A DNA stretch of 64,000 bases from CALEMW01 sp035447065 (GCA_035447065.1 DAOTGJ010000017.1:5253-69252), one strand, 5' to 3'. Shown: positions 16,767 through 26,366, counted from the stretch's first letter. Program-made: numbers and translations. Notes: generated by a model from the letters alone, not told the origin.

Positions 16767-18962
16767 CTAAAGCGCCGACTCAACCCCCAGAATCTCCCAC
16801 CGCCTCTTGTGCCCCTCTTCCCCGAACTCCACCTGATCCCCCACCACCTGGCCCATGAAGGCCATGGCCAGCGGAGCCTGGTAGGACAGGATCCCCTTGG
16901 CCGGGTTGGAGTCCCAGGCGCCCAGGAAGGTGAGGGTCTCCTCCTTGCCCGTCATCAGATCGCGCAGGCGCACGCGGGTGCCCACGTTCACGAAGTCGGT
17001 GGAGGCCATCTCCTTGGTGATCACCTTGGCCTTGGCCAGCTCGTTCTCGATGCGGGTGGCGTTGCTGGTGACCTGGTCGCGCTTCTCCAGCGCGGCGGTG
17101 TACTCGGAATTCTCGCTGAGGTCGCCGTGGCTGGCGGCCTCGCCGATCTGCTTGGCCACGGCCGGCAGCTCCTCGGTGACCAGATGCTCCAGCTCCGCGC
17201 GGCGCAGCTGCAGGCCGCGCTCCGTGGAGTAGTGGGCGTCCTCCTGCCAGGGCTTGGCGGCCTCCACGAACACCTCGGGATGGCGGTTGCGGATCATGGC
17301 CGCCACGGTGGCCTTGAGGCTGGCGCGCAGGCCGCCGTTGGACTCCAGGCTCTCCTTCAGCCGACGCGAGCCCGCCATGTCCAGGGCGTCCACGTACTCC
17401 TGGATGGGCTTGCAGTCGTAGAGGGCCAGGGTGTCCAGGGTCTGGTCCAGGATGCGTCGCAGGCGCTTGTCGTCCGATACGGCGGACATGCGGCCGGTGG
17501 CGTCCGCGAGTTGGAGCATGGCCTCGAAGCAGGCCGCCGTGGACACTCCGGGCAGATCCCGCAGCACCACGGCCTGCTTGGTGTCCGCGTGGCGGGCGCG
17601 CCACAGCCAGCCCAGCACGTCGGGCGAGGCGGTGGGGTGGTCCAGGACCTGATGCAGGGCCCGGGTCAGCTCCGCCACGTGGTCCGCCGCCAGGAGCTCG
17701 CGCACCAGCATCTCGCTCATGAGACGGCCGCAGCGGGGCAGCACGCGGGACCAGAAATCGGCCCAGGCGTCGGGCCGGACCTCGCGCACGAAGTGCAGCA
17801 CCGCCGACAGGAGCTGGTCGCCCAGGTGGTTGGGGAGCTGGGCGGGGTCCTGGATGCGGTCCACCACCGAGGCGGCGGCCTGGGGGTTGAGCTTGGCCAC
17901 GGGCACGTCGCGCCGGGCCACGCGTGCGTGGACGGCGAGGCAGGCCAGGGTCATGGACGGGTCCGTCGTCAGCAGGGGAGCCGCCAGCTTGGCCGCGGTG
18001 TTGCCCAGGTCCGCCAGGAGGGCCGGATCCGCGGTGCGGTCCTTGCGCGTCTCATCCAGGTAGTCCAGCACGAAGCGCAGCTTGTCTCCCACCTCCTTCA
18101 GCGTCGCGAACTGCTCGCGCAGGCGCTGCTCGTAGGTGCGCTCGCGGCGCAGCATGCGGAAGGTGGGCTGGGAGGCGCCGCTCAGCTCCAGCTTGCTGGA
18201 CGCCTTGAGCACCGGACGCGCGGTCTTCCACCACTTGGCCCAGGCGTCCTCGCCCAGGAGCGCGGCGTGATGCTTGCGGAGGTCCTTGTACGAGCACATG
18301 CGGTCGCGGGTGGCGCGCACGGCGCTGAGCACGAAGGCTTCGGGATCCTGGTCCGCCATGGCCTTCAGCTCCTCCTGCTTGTAGAGGAGCATGGAGGGGA
18401 AGTGGTCCTCCGGCAGGATGATCACGGCGTCCACGGCGGCACGGTCCAGGGTGGCGCTGCGGCCGCCGAAGGTGACATCCAGGCGGGCCCGGCCGCCGTC
18501 CACGGTCAGGACCATGCCCGGCTCCAGGTGCCCGCGATCCGTGAAGAAGCGGCCCGGGGTGAGCTGGAGGAAGCGGTCCAGGGTGGGCACCGCCTTGTCC
18601 AGGGCCTCGCCGTCGGCGAGCAGCCGGCCCGTGAGCTCCGACACCTGCTCGTTGTCCTTGTGCACCGTGTTGTAGAGGGTCCGCAGCTCCTTGCGCACCA
18701 TCTCCGAGCGGGGCATGACCACGGCGGCATCCCGGCAGGCGTCCAGGCGGGCGCGCTTGCCGCCCTCCTCCTCGTGCAGCGAGAGGAGGGAGGAGAGCAG
18801 CTTGTCGGCGTGCTCGTCGGCGCCCAGGCGGCGGACCTGCGCCACGATGCGCAGGAGCTCGTCGCGGTCCGTGTCGTCGTCGGCCAGGGCCTCGGGCCAG
18901 ATCTGGGCGAGATCGTCGAAATGGCCGGAGTTCGCCAGCTTCTTGAGTTTGAGCAGATTCAT
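16767..18962 (-). CDS. Long GreA-type transcription elongation factor
   Basis: A 731-residue protein whose last ~155 residues are a complete Gre factor: the N-terminal coiled coil from ELEHLVTEELPAVAKQIGEA with the acidic tip motif GDLSENSEY, then the FKBP-like C-terminal domain (GTRVRLRDLMTGKEETLTFL, GQVVGDQVEF). Gre factors bind the RNA polymerase secondary channel and trigger transcript cleavage in stalled complexes. The preceding ~575 residues are helix-rich and of unknown function; similarly long GreA proteins occur in Chlamydiae and spirochaetes. The ATG at 18962 has AGAGG upstream. It is a single-gene unit between a terminator (19061) and the cloverleaf palindrome. Confidence 0.85.
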   Translation of the reverse strand: MNLLKLKKLANSGHFDDLAQIWPEALADDDTDRDELLRIVAQVRRLGADEHADKLLSSLLSLHEEEGGKRARLDACRDAAVVMPRSEMVRKELRTLYNTVHKDNEQVSELTGRLLADGEALDKAVPTLDRFLQLTPGRFFTDRGHLEPGMVLTVDGGRARLDVTFGGRSATLDRAAVDAVIILPEDHFPSMLLYKQEELKAMADQDPEAFVLSAVRATRDRMCSYKDLRKHHAALLGEDAWAKWWKTARPVLKASSKLELSGASQPTFRMLRRERTYEQRLREQFATLKEVGDKLRFVLDYLDETRKDRTADPALLADLGNTAAKLAAPLLTTDPSMTLACLAVHARVARRDVPVAKLNPQAAASVVDRIQDPAQLPNHLGDQLLSAVLHFVREVRPDAWADFWSRVLPRCGRLMSEMLVRELLAADHVAELTRALHQVLDHPTASPDVLGWLWRARHADTKQAVVLRDLPGVSTAACFEAMLQLADATGRMSAVSDDKRLRRILDQTLDTLALYDCKPIQEYVDALDMAGSRRLKESLESNGGLRASLKATVAAMIRNRHPEVFVEAAKPWQEDAHYSTERGLQLRRAELEHLVTEELPAVAKQIGEAASHGDLSENSEYTAALEKRDQVTSNATRIENELAKAKVITKEMASTDFVNVGTRVRLRDLMTGKEETLTFLGAWDSNPAKGILSYQAPLAMAFMGQVVGDQVEFGEEGHKRRWEILGVESAL

Positions 18963-19060
18963 GACGGCCTCTTGGGGGGGATGCGGGCTAGGTTCGGCCC
19001 CACAAGATAGCAGATTCCACGGCCGAACCAAGCTCCGCGACGCGGAAATCGGCACGAAAA

Positions 19061-19089
19061 GGCCCCCGCCCTGCGAAAGGGCGGGGGCC
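19061..19089 (-). terminator. Intrinsic terminator of the fibronectin-type gene
   Basis: A 12-bp perfect stem (GGCCCCCGCCCT at 19061-19072, complement at 19078-19089). On the minus strand it is followed by TTTTCG. It lies 26 bases beyond the stop codon of the gene at 19115. Confidence 0.88.
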
Positions 19090-19114
19090 GGAGGCGCGGT
19101 GCGGCGCGGGTCCG

Positions 19115-19744
19115 CTACTTGACCATGGTCATCTTCCAGACCGACGTCTCGCTGGAGGTCAGCAGCCGCACGAAGTACTGGCCGGAGGCCTGCTCCTGAC
19201 CCAGATCGTCGCGGCCGTTCCAGACCACCTCGTGCCAGCCGGGGGTGGCGTTCACGGGCAGGCGGCGCACGCAGACGCCGCGCATGTCGTAGATCTCGAG
19301 GCGGGCGCCTGCGGCGGCGCTGGCCGTGACGGGGATGCCGTAGCGGATGGTGGTCTCCGGGTTGAACGGGTTGGGATAGTTGGGACGCAGGGCGGGCGCC
19401 GACGGAGGCGCGCCCTCGCTCTGCTGGCCCTCCAGGATCTCCACCGGATCCGAAGTCTCGCTGACCACGCCCTCCAGCCCGTACTCCGACACGCCGCTGA
19501 CGCGGAACAGGTACGTGGAGCCGGCCTCGCAGGGGATGACGACGGCGGTCTGCTCCGACTCGACGACCTTGCGGAAGTCGGCCCCGTCGATGGACCAGTA
19601 GACCACGTAGTGATCCACCGGCGCGCCGTCGGCGGGCGCCGCCCAGGACAGGGTGACGTCCACGGTCTGAGCGCCGGCCCAGGAGGCCAGCAGCAGCGCC
19701 GCGACGGCGGTCAGGATGGGTCGTGCCAGTCGGCCGAAGGTCAA
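19115..19744 (-). CDS. Secreted fibronectin type III protein with FlgD-like C-terminal domain
   Basis: A 209-residue exported protein. After a signal peptide (LARPILTAVAALLLASWAGA) comes one fibronectin type III domain (VTLSWAAPADGAPVDHYVVY, TYLFRVSGVSEYG) and a FlgD/T9SS-type C-terminal domain with NYPNPFNPETTIRYGIP and the ending GQYFVRLLTSSETSVWKMTM. It is probably delivered to the cell surface. The start I chose is TTG at 19744: GGGAG lies eight bases upstream and the signal peptide begins at once, whereas the open frame further upstream lacks any site and codes for unlikely residues. It forms its own unit with a terminator at 19061. Confidence 0.8.
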   Translation of the reverse strand: MTFGRLARPILTAVAALLLASWAGAQTVDVTLSWAAPADGAPVDHYVVYWSIDGADFRKVVESEQTAVVIPCEAGSTYLFRVSGVSEYGLEGVVSETSDPVEILEGQQSEGAPPSAPALRPNYPNPFNPETTIRYGIPVTASAAAGARLEIYDMRGVCVRRLPVNATPGWHEVVWNGRDDLGQEQASGQYFVRLLTSSETSVWKMTMVK

Positions 19745-20169
19745 TTCGGCAACTCCCGGGTCAGGGGACGCGGATGCAGGGCATCCGGTTGCAGCGTCTC
19801 GATGGCTCTGGAGCAACTCCGATGCCAGGCTGGAGCGCCTGCCGACTTCCCGTGGAACTCCATTCAGGGCAGTCGGTTGTGCCGCTTCGGGAACCGTCTC
19901 GTTTTCAGTTGGGATCCGAGGGCGTTTCGGATCGCCGACCCGGTGCCGACGGCGGCGACATTCCTTTCGTCGCAATCATGGGATCGGAACCCACCCTGTC
20001 AATAGCAGGAATGTAAGATCGGGGCAACCCCGCAAATACCATGGAGTTTCCGGTGATTCCCCGTGCTTCCCGGCGATGGAGGCCGGGGTCCCGCAGGGTG
20101 GATGCGCCGGAACGGCGGCGAAGGGACCGGCGGAGGCGCGAATGCAGGGGTTGCAGCCTGCAATCGCCG
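19745..20169. other. Intergenic region, 425 bp, probable long leader
   Basis: I see no convincing gene. The region separates two minus-strand genes. It holds a possible promoter (19975-20002) that would give the fibronectin-type gene a leader of over 200 bases. I looked for known riboswitch signatures (cyclic-di-GMP, cobalamin, glycine) and found none. Confidence 0.5.
19975..20002 (-). promoter_or_regulatory. Possible sigma70-like promoter, minus strand
   Basis: On the minus strand a perfect TTGACA (19997-20002), a 16-base spacer and CATGAT (19975-19980) can be read. The -10 box matches the consensus at four of six positions. It would drive the gene starting at 19744. Confidence 0.35.
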
Positions 20170-21123
20170 TCAATGGATGGTGCCGCCGCGGTCGTCGTCC
20201 GTCGCCGGCCAGAGTCGGCGCGGGCGCGGCTCCTCCTCCTCCGGCGGCGGCGGGGCATCCGGCGGCGGCGCGAGATCGGCCATGGCCGCCATGCGCCGCA
20301 GGTCCCGGCGGCGCTTGAGCACGGCTCCCGCCAGGAACACCAGGGACGCCAGCACGAACAGCGTGGGCCAGCGCGTGACGAGGAAGAGCCAGCCGTAGCG
20401 CAGCTTGACGGAGTCGGCGAAGCCGGCCGCGAAGTCGTCGTACGACTCGCCCGTCACCCGCGTGAAGGCCGCGGGGAAGTCGCCCGTGACGCGCAGCGCC
20501 AGGACCAGGTCGCGCAGCACGTCGGGGCCGTAGGCGTCCTGCAGGCGCGTGGCGGCCAGGAGGCTGGCGCGGTAGAAGGCGTCGGCGCCCGCGGCGCCTT
20601 CCAGGCCGCGGTCCAGCTCGCGCAGATCCGGCGCGCCGCCGTCCAGGATCAGGGCCACAGTGTCGCCCAGGCGCCACTCGCGGGCCACGAGCTGGGCGGC
20701 GCCCTCGTGGAACCAGCGCGGCACGCGGGCCTGCTCGCCCGCCCCCTGGCGGATCAGGCAGTGGGCGTACTCGTGCAGGAGCACGTGCTCCATGGTTTGG
20801 TCCACGGCGCGCAGGCGCTGCACGTCCAGGGCGATCCAGTCCGCGCCCGCGGCGCCCACGGTCCAGTCGCCCAGCCAGCCGGCCGTCCACTCCGCGTAGG
20901 CCCGGGAGTCCATCAGATGCACGGTGATGGGCTGGGGAGCCCGCGCGAACGGCCACAGCCTCCCCTGCACCTCGGCGGCGCCGCGCTCCCAGACAGCCGC
21001 GGCGTCGTCGCGCAGGCGAGGCGGCACGTCGCCCAGCTCCCAGGCCACGTCGGGCAGCGGCGCGGCGGCGAGCGTCGCGGGAGCGAGGAGCAGCAGGAGC
21101 AGCAGGACCACGAGACGGCGCAA
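20170..21123 (-). CDS. Exported gluzincin-type peptidase (peptidase MA-like)
   Basis: A 317-residue protein with a signal peptide (MRRLVVLLLLLLLAPATLA), an HExxH zinc site (HEYAH, 117-121) and a glutamate in WFHEG (Glu140) at the spacing of the third zinc ligand, as in peptidase MA-like proteins. A single membrane helix (WPTLFVLASLVFLAGAVL) lies near the C-terminus, followed by a basic and proline-rich cytoplasmic tail, so the catalytic part would face the periplasm. The start is TTG at 21123, with GGAGGG five bases upstream and the signal peptide beginning at once. The substrate is unknown. The sirtuin gene is divergent, 99 bases away. Confidence 0.78.
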   Translation of the reverse strand: MRRLVVLLLLLLLAPATLAAAPLPDVAWELGDVPPRLRDDAAAVWERGAAEVQGRLWPFARAPQPITVHLMDSRAYAEWTAGWLGDWTVGAAGADWIALDVQRLRAVDQTMEHVLLHEYAHCLIRQGAGEQARVPRWFHEGAAQLVAREWRLGDTVALILDGGAPDLRELDRGLEGAAGADAFYRASLLAATRLQDAYGPDVLRDLVLALRVTGDFPAAFTRVTGESYDDFAAGFADSVKLRYGWLFLVTRWPTLFVLASLVFLAGAVLKRRRDLRRMAAMADLAPPPDAPPPPEEEEPRPRRLWPATDDDRGGTIH

Positions 21124-21222
21124 CGGTTCCCTCCGGTCGATGACGATTGACACCCGGCGGTGCTGCCGCCGATCATGGCCCAAGGTCCTCCATCGCGCAA
21201 CCCGACCCCGAGGAAACCCACC

Positions 21223-21963
21223 GTGAACGATGTTCGGGACACCCTGGCGCGCCTGCGCGCCGCCATCACCCCGACCACCCGCATCTGCGCCCTGACCGGC
21301 GCCGGCATCTCCGCCGCCAGCGGCGTGCCCACCTTCCGCGGCGGCCACGACAGCCTGTGGGAGAACGTGCGCCCGGAGGAGCTGGCCACCCCGCAGGCCT
21401 TCGAGCGCGATCCGGCCAAGGTCTGGCGCTGGTACGACTGGCGCCGCGGCCTGGTCTCGAACTGCGAGCCCAACGCGGCCCATCTGGCCCTGGTGGGCCT
21501 GGAGGCCGCCTGCGAGCGCGTGACCGTGGTGACCCAGAACGTGGACGGCCTGCATCAGAGGGCGGGCAGCCGGCACGTGCTGGAGTTCCACGGCTCCCTG
21601 TGGACCCTGCGCTGCCTGGGCTGCGGGCGCGAGACCGAGAACCACGTGACGCCCCTGCCGCCCCTGCCCGCGTGCTCCGTGTGCGGCGGCCTCATGCGGC
21701 CGGGCGTGGTGTGGTTCGGCGAAGCCATCGATCCCCAGGTGATGCGCGACTCCGTGGACGCCGTGGGCGACTGCGATCTCCTGCTGGTGATCGGCACCTC
21801 GGGCCTGGTCTACCCGGCGGCGGGCCTGGCGCGCGCGGGCAAGGAGTCCGGCGCCACCGTGGCGGAGTTCAACCTGGAGGAGGGCGGCGTGAGCGCCTGG
21901 GTGGACCACTTCATCCCCGGCGGCGCCCACGAGACCCTCCCCCTGCTGGTTCCGGAGGTCTGA
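21223..21963 (+). CDS. cobB: NAD-dependent protein deacylase (sirtuin, CobB type)
   Basis: A 246-residue cytoplasmic sirtuin that removes acyl groups from lysines with NAD. The motifs are complete: TGAGISAASGVPTFRG (NAD pocket), TQNVDGLHQRAG (with the general-base His in LEFHGS), the zinc cysteines CLGCG and CSVCGG, RPGVVWFGE and GTSGLVYPAA. The order of residues fits class III (SIRT5-like), though the Tyr and Arg that bind dicarboxylic acyl groups (YDWRRGLV: Tyr and Arg present) suggest possible desuccinylase activity. The start is GTG at 21223 with GAGGA upstream. The glycosyltransferase gene begins two bases after the stop codon. Confidence 0.92.
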   Translation: MNDVRDTLARLRAAITPTTRICALTGAGISAASGVPTFRGGHDSLWENVRPEELATPQAFERDPAKVWRWYDWRRGLVSNCEPNAAHLALVGLEAACERVTVVTQNVDGLHQRAGSRHVLEFHGSLWTLRCLGCGRETENHVTPLPPLPACSVCGGLMRPGVVWFGEAIDPQVMRDSVDAVGDCDLLLVIGTSGLVYPAAGLARAGKESGATVAEFNLEEGGVSAWVDHFIPGGAHETLPLLVPEV

Positions 21964-21965
21964 GC

Positions 21966-23237
21966 GTGGCCCGCCGCACGGTCCTGCTGATCAACAAGTT
22001 CTACCACGACGTGGGCCCCGCCGGCGGCGTGGGCCGCTACCTCCTGCAGGAGGAGGAGGACCTCGCCGAGCGCGGCTGGAGCGTGGTGCCCTTCGCCATG
22101 AAGGACGCCGACGCCCGGCCCTCGCGGTGGGACCGCTTCTTCGTCCGGGCCCACGACTACGCCAGCGTGCGCTTCGACCCAGCCGGCGCCCTCTCGCTGA
22201 TCTGGAACCGCGAGGCCGCGCGCAATCTGGACGCCCTGCTCCGCGAGGTGCGCCCCGACGTGGTGCACGTCCACAACGCGTACCATCATCTGAGCCCGTC
22301 CATCCTGCCCGTCCTGCAGCGTCATCGCCTGCCGGTGGTCATGACCCTGCACGACCTGCGCCTGCTCTGCCCCGCCATCCACATGCTGCGCGACGGCGCC
22401 CCCTGCGAGCGCTGCCGCGACGGCCGGCTGTGGAACGCGGTGCTGGGCGCGTGCGTGAAGGGATCGCGGCCGGCGTCGCTGCTGGCGGCGGCGGAGACGT
22501 GGAACCACCGCGTCCGCAACCTCTACCCGTCCGCCGTGCACCGCTTCCTCTGCCCCAGCGCCTACTACGCCGGCAAGTACGCGGATTGGGGCTATCCGGA
22601 GGAGAACCTGATCCCGCTGCCCAACTTCGTGGACACGGACCGCTTCCGTCCGGACGAGGACCACGTGGACGACGCCTACCTCTACTTCGGCCGCCTCTCG
22701 CGGGAGAAGGGCCTGGCCACGTTGCTGCGGGCCCACGCGGCCTGGCAGGACCGCCGCCGCGCCGACGGCGCCCCTCCCCCTCCGGCTCTGCGCATCGCCG
22801 GCAGCGGACCGGCCGAAGCGGAGCTGCGCGCCCTGGCCCGCGGCCTGGGCCTGGACGACGCCGTCTTCCTGGGCGCCCTGCCCCCCGACGGCCTCGCCGC
22901 GCTGCTGCCCCGCATGGCCTTCAGCGTGCTGCCATCGGAGTGGTACGAGAACGGGCCCCTGTCGCTGCTGGAATCGCTGGCCTGCGGCGTGCCGGTGGTG
23001 GGCGCGGACATCGCCGGCATCCCCGAGTGCCTGGACGACGGGCGCGAGGGCGTGCTCTTCCGCAGCGGCGACGCCGCCGATCTGGTCCAGGCCCTGGAAC
23101 GCGCCGCGGCCCTGGGCCTGCCCGCGCGGGTGGCGGCGCGGGAGCGGGCGCTGGCCCGCCACCGTCGCGACAGGCACATGGACAGCCTGGAGGCCCACCT
23201 GGTGGAGGTGGCGGCGGAGTACTCGCCGTTCGAGTGA
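21966..23237 (+). CDS. Glycosyltransferase family 4
   Basis: A 423-residue GT-B glycosyltransferase. The N-terminal half has NKFYHDVGPAGGVGRYLLQE, typical of the acceptor side of GT4 proteins; the C-terminal half has YFGRLSREKGLATLL, RIAGSGPAEAEL and the nucleotide-sugar motif PSEWYENGPLSLLESLACGV (ExFGxxxxE type). It would add a sugar to a lipid-linked or polysaccharide acceptor at the inner membrane. The start is GTG at 21966, two bases after the sirtuin stop, with GGAGGT upstream. A C-rich hairpin follows the stop codon. Confidence 0.88.
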   Translation: MARRTVLLINKFYHDVGPAGGVGRYLLQEEEDLAERGWSVVPFAMKDADARPSRWDRFFVRAHDYASVRFDPAGALSLIWNREAARNLDALLREVRPDVVHVHNAYHHLSPSILPVLQRHRLPVVMTLHDLRLLCPAIHMLRDGAPCERCRDGRLWNAVLGACVKGSRPASLLAAAETWNHRVRNLYPSAVHRFLCPSAYYAGKYADWGYPEENLIPLPNFVDTDRFRPDEDHVDDAYLYFGRLSREKGLATLLRAHAAWQDRRRADGAPPPPALRIAGSGPAEAELRALARGLGLDDAVFLGALPPDGLAALLPRMAFSVLPSEWYENGPLSLLESLACGVPVVGADIAGIPECLDDGREGVLFRSGDAADLVQALERAAALGLPARVAARERALARHRRDRHMDSLEAHLVEVAAEYSPFE

Positions 23238-23258
23238 CCGTCCCCCGATGAACACGGA

Positions 23259-23293
23259 CGCGCCGCCTCCCCCCCCCCCGGGAAGGCGGCGCG
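23259..23293. terminator. Hairpin between convergent genes with an 11-C loop
   Basis: CGCGCCGCCT (23259-23268) pairs with AGGCGGCGCG (23284-23293). The loop starts with an 11-base run of C (23269-23279), a likely site of sequencing error. There is no T tract, so termination strength is uncertain. Confidence 0.5.
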
Positions 23294-23312
23294 TCGGCGT
23301 TGAGGGCGGCGG

Positions 23313-26300
23313 CTAGTCGCCCAGGGTGATGGGCACCTCCAGCACCAGGCGGCCGCCCTGGTCGCCGGGGCGGCGGTCGGTGGGACGCTCGTCCAGCACG
23401 CGCACGCGGCCGGACACGCTCATGCCGTCGGGGGCCGCGGGCCAGGCGTCGGCGAAGCTCACGTCCAGGGCGGCGGGCACGCCGGCGTGGAGCAGCAGGC
23501 CGCGGCTTCCGGGGCCCTTCACGGCGCCGCGCACCGGCGCGGCCCAGCGGCGGGTCTCCGTCAGGTCGAAGCTCCAGGCGTCGGCGTCGGCGGCGCGGGC
23601 GAAGCCTCCCACAACCTGCAGGGTGTAGGACGCGGAATCCGCGCCGTCGGGCAGGGCCGCGCCCACCTCGCAGGTCAGGCCGTTGAAGCCCGAGGCGTCC
23701 ACGGCGGTGCCGTCGGCGTCCAGGATGTTCACGGCGCAGTCGGTGAAGAGGTTGGCCGTGGCCTCGTCCATGGACAGGCTGAAGGTGACGCGGGGCGCCT
23801 GGGCATCCAGCGTGAAGCGCTGGGTCCAGCGGTCCGTGTCCTTCACGTCCACGGTGCGGTCGCGGGTGAAGCCGTCCAGCACCGCCTCGGCGCGGCCGTG
23901 GAGCACGCCGCGCAGCCCGCGGGTGATCTCCAGCGTGGCCTCGGCCGCCTTGCCGGCCTTGCGCGGCAGGCCGGTGATGGCGGCGGGACGCACGTCGTAG
24001 GCGTCGCAGGTCACGCTCAGGCGGTAGTCCGTGGGACGCAGGTTGCCGATGGCGGCCACCACGTTCATCTCCCAGATGCCGGGGCGCAGCTCGGGCGGGG
24101 TGACGGTCATGTCCACCACCGGGCGCGACTCGGGCCGCGCGTAGCCGCCGAAGCCGCCCTGCACGGCGCCCTCGGGATCGCAGATCTCCAGGGTGCAGCC
24201 GGCGCCGTCGCGGGCGCCGGTGTCCTTGCTGACCTCCAGGCGGCAGCGCAGGGCGGTGGCGCCGGCGGGCACCTCCACGTAGTGGCGCTGCACGGTGGAG
24301 GGCTGCAGGTCCTTGCCGACGAACGCGTAGCCGCCGTCGCGGTCGGCCGGCGCGCTCACCACCACCGTGTTCCAGAGGCTGAACTCGCGGGCCGCCAGGC
24401 CGGAGAGATCCCCGCCGTCCAGGCTGCCGTGCACGCGGGCGGAATACACGCCGGGGGCGCGCAGGCGGGCGGCGTCGTAGGTGACGTCCACGGTCATGGC
24501 CATGTCGCCGCGCACGTAGCGCTTGTCGGCCAGGACCCGCAGCCAGGGGGCCTCGCTGCGGAGCTTGAAGGAGCGGAAGAAGACGTCGCGCTCGTCGGCC
24601 GTCAGGTCGGGATGGAAGACGGGCCGCACCTCGAAGGTGACCGTCTCCGGATCCGAGGGGAACCAGCCGGGCACTCGCCAGTACGCGGCGGGCGCCTTGC
24701 CGTCGGCCTGGAAGGGACACGGAGCGCTCACGCTCCAGTTGAGCACCTTGCGGGCCGAGTCGCTGCGGGCCAGCTCGCGCAGCACCGCCCAGCTCCCCTC
24801 CACATCCACCAGGCCGCCGCCCTGCTCGAAGAGCTGCAGGCCCGGCACGGGCGTCGCGCCGGCGACGAGTGCGCGCTTGATCATGCCCCAGTGCACGGTC
24901 AGACCCTCGGCGCGGGCCGCGCTCAGCAGGCAGGCGATGGCGCCCGCGGTCTGGGGGCTGGCCATGGAGGTGCCGTTGAAGCGGGCGCTGCCGTCCACGT
25001 GGCCCGGCACGCTGGACAGGGCGGAGCCGGGCGACACCACGTCGGGCTTCATGGCCTCGCCGCCGCGGCTGCTGAAGGCGAAGAGGGTGGCGGCGGGCAG
25101 GTGCGCGTTGTAGAGGTCGGCGCCGGTGGCCGGCGAGAGGTAGGCGCCCGAGGCGATCACGCTCTGGCTCGTGGCCGGGATGCCGCTGGTGGACAGGCCG
25201 GGGCCCTCGTTGCCGTTGCTGGTGCAGAAGTAGAGGTCCGGATGCTCGGCCAGCAGGGCGTCCAGCTCCTTGCCGATCGTGTCCTCCTCCTCCTCCACGC
25301 TGTTGATGCCGAAGCTCATGTTGACCACCACGGGCAGGCCGTAGCGCTCGCCGAAATCGGCGGCCCAGCGCGCGGCGTCCAGCATGCTGTCGGTGCGGGT
25401 GGCGCCGCCGCTGAGGCGGTTGTCGCCCAGCTTGCCGCTGATGACCCAGGCGCCGGGGGCGCCGCCGTGCATGCCGGCCTGGCCGGAGACCTCGAAGCCC
25501 GCCGCGATGCCGGCGCAGTGGCTGCCGTGGCTGCCGGTGTCGTGGTGGAACTCGGCGGTGGGCGGCAGGGGGGCGCCGGTGCGGTCGCTCTCCTCGCGCA
25601 CGGTCACGGACCAGGCCATGAGCGTGCGGCCGTCCTCGTTTTCCGGGTTGCGCAGGGTGAAGAGGTCGTGGTTCACGTGGAAATCGCGCAGCACGGTCTC
25701 GTCGTCCAGGCGGCCGTCGCCGTCGGTGTCCACCACGGTGAGCCAGATGCGGGGCGCGGCGCGCTCGCGGTCCACGGCGGCGGCGGCGGTCCCGTTCAGG
25801 GCCGCGAGCAGGGCCAGGCCGCGGCCCTCGCCCAGGGCGGCGTCGGCGGCGGCGCGGTCGGCCTGGAAGACCAGGAAGGCGAAGCGGTCCGTGGTGTCGC
25901 CGTCGTCGTTGACGTCGGGGACGCTGTTGCGGAAGCCGGGCTCGTCGATGAGGCCCATGTAGACGGGGCGGCGGGCCAGGTCGGTCACGTCGGGGCCGAC
26001 GGGCAGCGCGTCCCAGCCCTCCAGGCGGGCGCCGTCGGGATGGACCAGGGCGGCGCCGTCCAGCTCCGCCTCCGCGGTCTCCGCCTCGCCCTCGGGCGTG
26101 AAGTCGCGGGCGGCGATGAGCTTGGGATCGCCGGTGGAGGTGCGCAGCAGACCGGGCGCGAGGCCGTCCACGCCCGTGTCCAGCACGGCGATGACCACGC
26201 CGCGCCCGTCCCACTCCGGGTGCGCGGCGCGCCAGGCCGCGGTGCCGGTCTCGGCGCTCGGGAGGTAGGGCCACGCCTCGCGGTCGGCGCCCACCGAAGC

Positions 26301-26366
26301 GGCGGCCGGCAAGCACAGAACGGCGAAAAGCAGGGCGATCCGGAGGGTTTTCTGCACTCGGGTCAT
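23313..26366 (-). CDS. Secreted S8 subtilisin-like peptidase, tripeptidyl-peptidase II-like
   Basis: A 1017-residue exported serine peptidase. A signal peptide (MTRVQKTLRIALLFAVLCLP) is followed by a subtilase domain with Asp63 (AVLDTGVD), His280 (GSHGSHCAG), the oxyanion Asn in SNGNEGPG and Ser467 (NGTSMASPQ). The long insert between Asp and His and the ~500-residue beta-rich C-terminal part resemble tripeptidyl-peptidase II and large bacterial relatives. It probably degrades protein outside the cell or in the periplasm. GGGAG lies nine bases before the ATG. It is divergent from the PLP enzyme gene; the shared 168-bp region holds a plus-strand promoter. Confidence 0.9.
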   Translation of the reverse strand: MTRVQKTLRIALLFAVLCLPAAASVGADREAWPYLPSAETGTAAWRAAHPEWDGRGVVIAVLDTGVDGLAPGLLRTSTGDPKLIAARDFTPEGEAETAEAELDGAALVHPDGARLEGWDALPVGPDVTDLARRPVYMGLIDEPGFRNSVPDVNDDGDTTDRFAFLVFQADRAAADAALGEGRGLALLAALNGTAAAAVDRERAAPRIWLTVVDTDGDGRLDDETVLRDFHVNHDLFTLRNPENEDGRTLMAWSVTVREESDRTGAPLPPTAEFHHDTGSHGSHCAGIAAGFEVSGQAGMHGGAPGAWVISGKLGDNRLSGGATRTDSMLDAARWAADFGERYGLPVVVNMSFGINSVEEEEDTIGKELDALLAEHPDLYFCTSNGNEGPGLSTSGIPATSQSVIASGAYLSPATGADLYNAHLPAATLFAFSSRGGEAMKPDVVSPGSALSSVPGHVDGSARFNGTSMASPQTAGAIACLLSAARAEGLTVHWGMIKRALVAGATPVPGLQLFEQGGGLVDVEGSWAVLRELARSDSARKVLNWSVSAPCPFQADGKAPAAYWRVPGWFPSDPETVTFEVRPVFHPDLTADERDVFFRSFKLRSEAPWLRVLADKRYVRGDMAMTVDVTYDAARLRAPGVYSARVHGSLDGGDLSGLAAREFSLWNTVVVSAPADRDGGYAFVGKDLQPSTVQRHYVEVPAGATALRCRLEVSKDTGARDGAGCTLEICDPEGAVQGGFGGYARPESRPVVDMTVTPPELRPGIWEMNVVAAIGNLRPTDYRLSVTCDAYDVRPAAITGLPRKAGKAAEATLEITRGLRGVLHGRAEAVLDGFTRDRTVDVKDTDRWTQRFTLDAQAPRVTFSLSMDEATANLFTDCAVNILDADGTAVDASGFNGLTCEVGAALPDGADSASYTLQVVGGFARAADADAWSFDLTETRRWAAPVRGAVKGPGSRGLLLHAGVPAALDVSFADAWPAAPDGMSVSGRVRVLDERPTDRRPGDQGGRLVLEVPITLGD

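Noticed and set aside
19745..20169. A cyclic-di-GMP or other known riboswitch in the leader
   Set aside because: I could not find the conserved core sequences of these classes on either strand.
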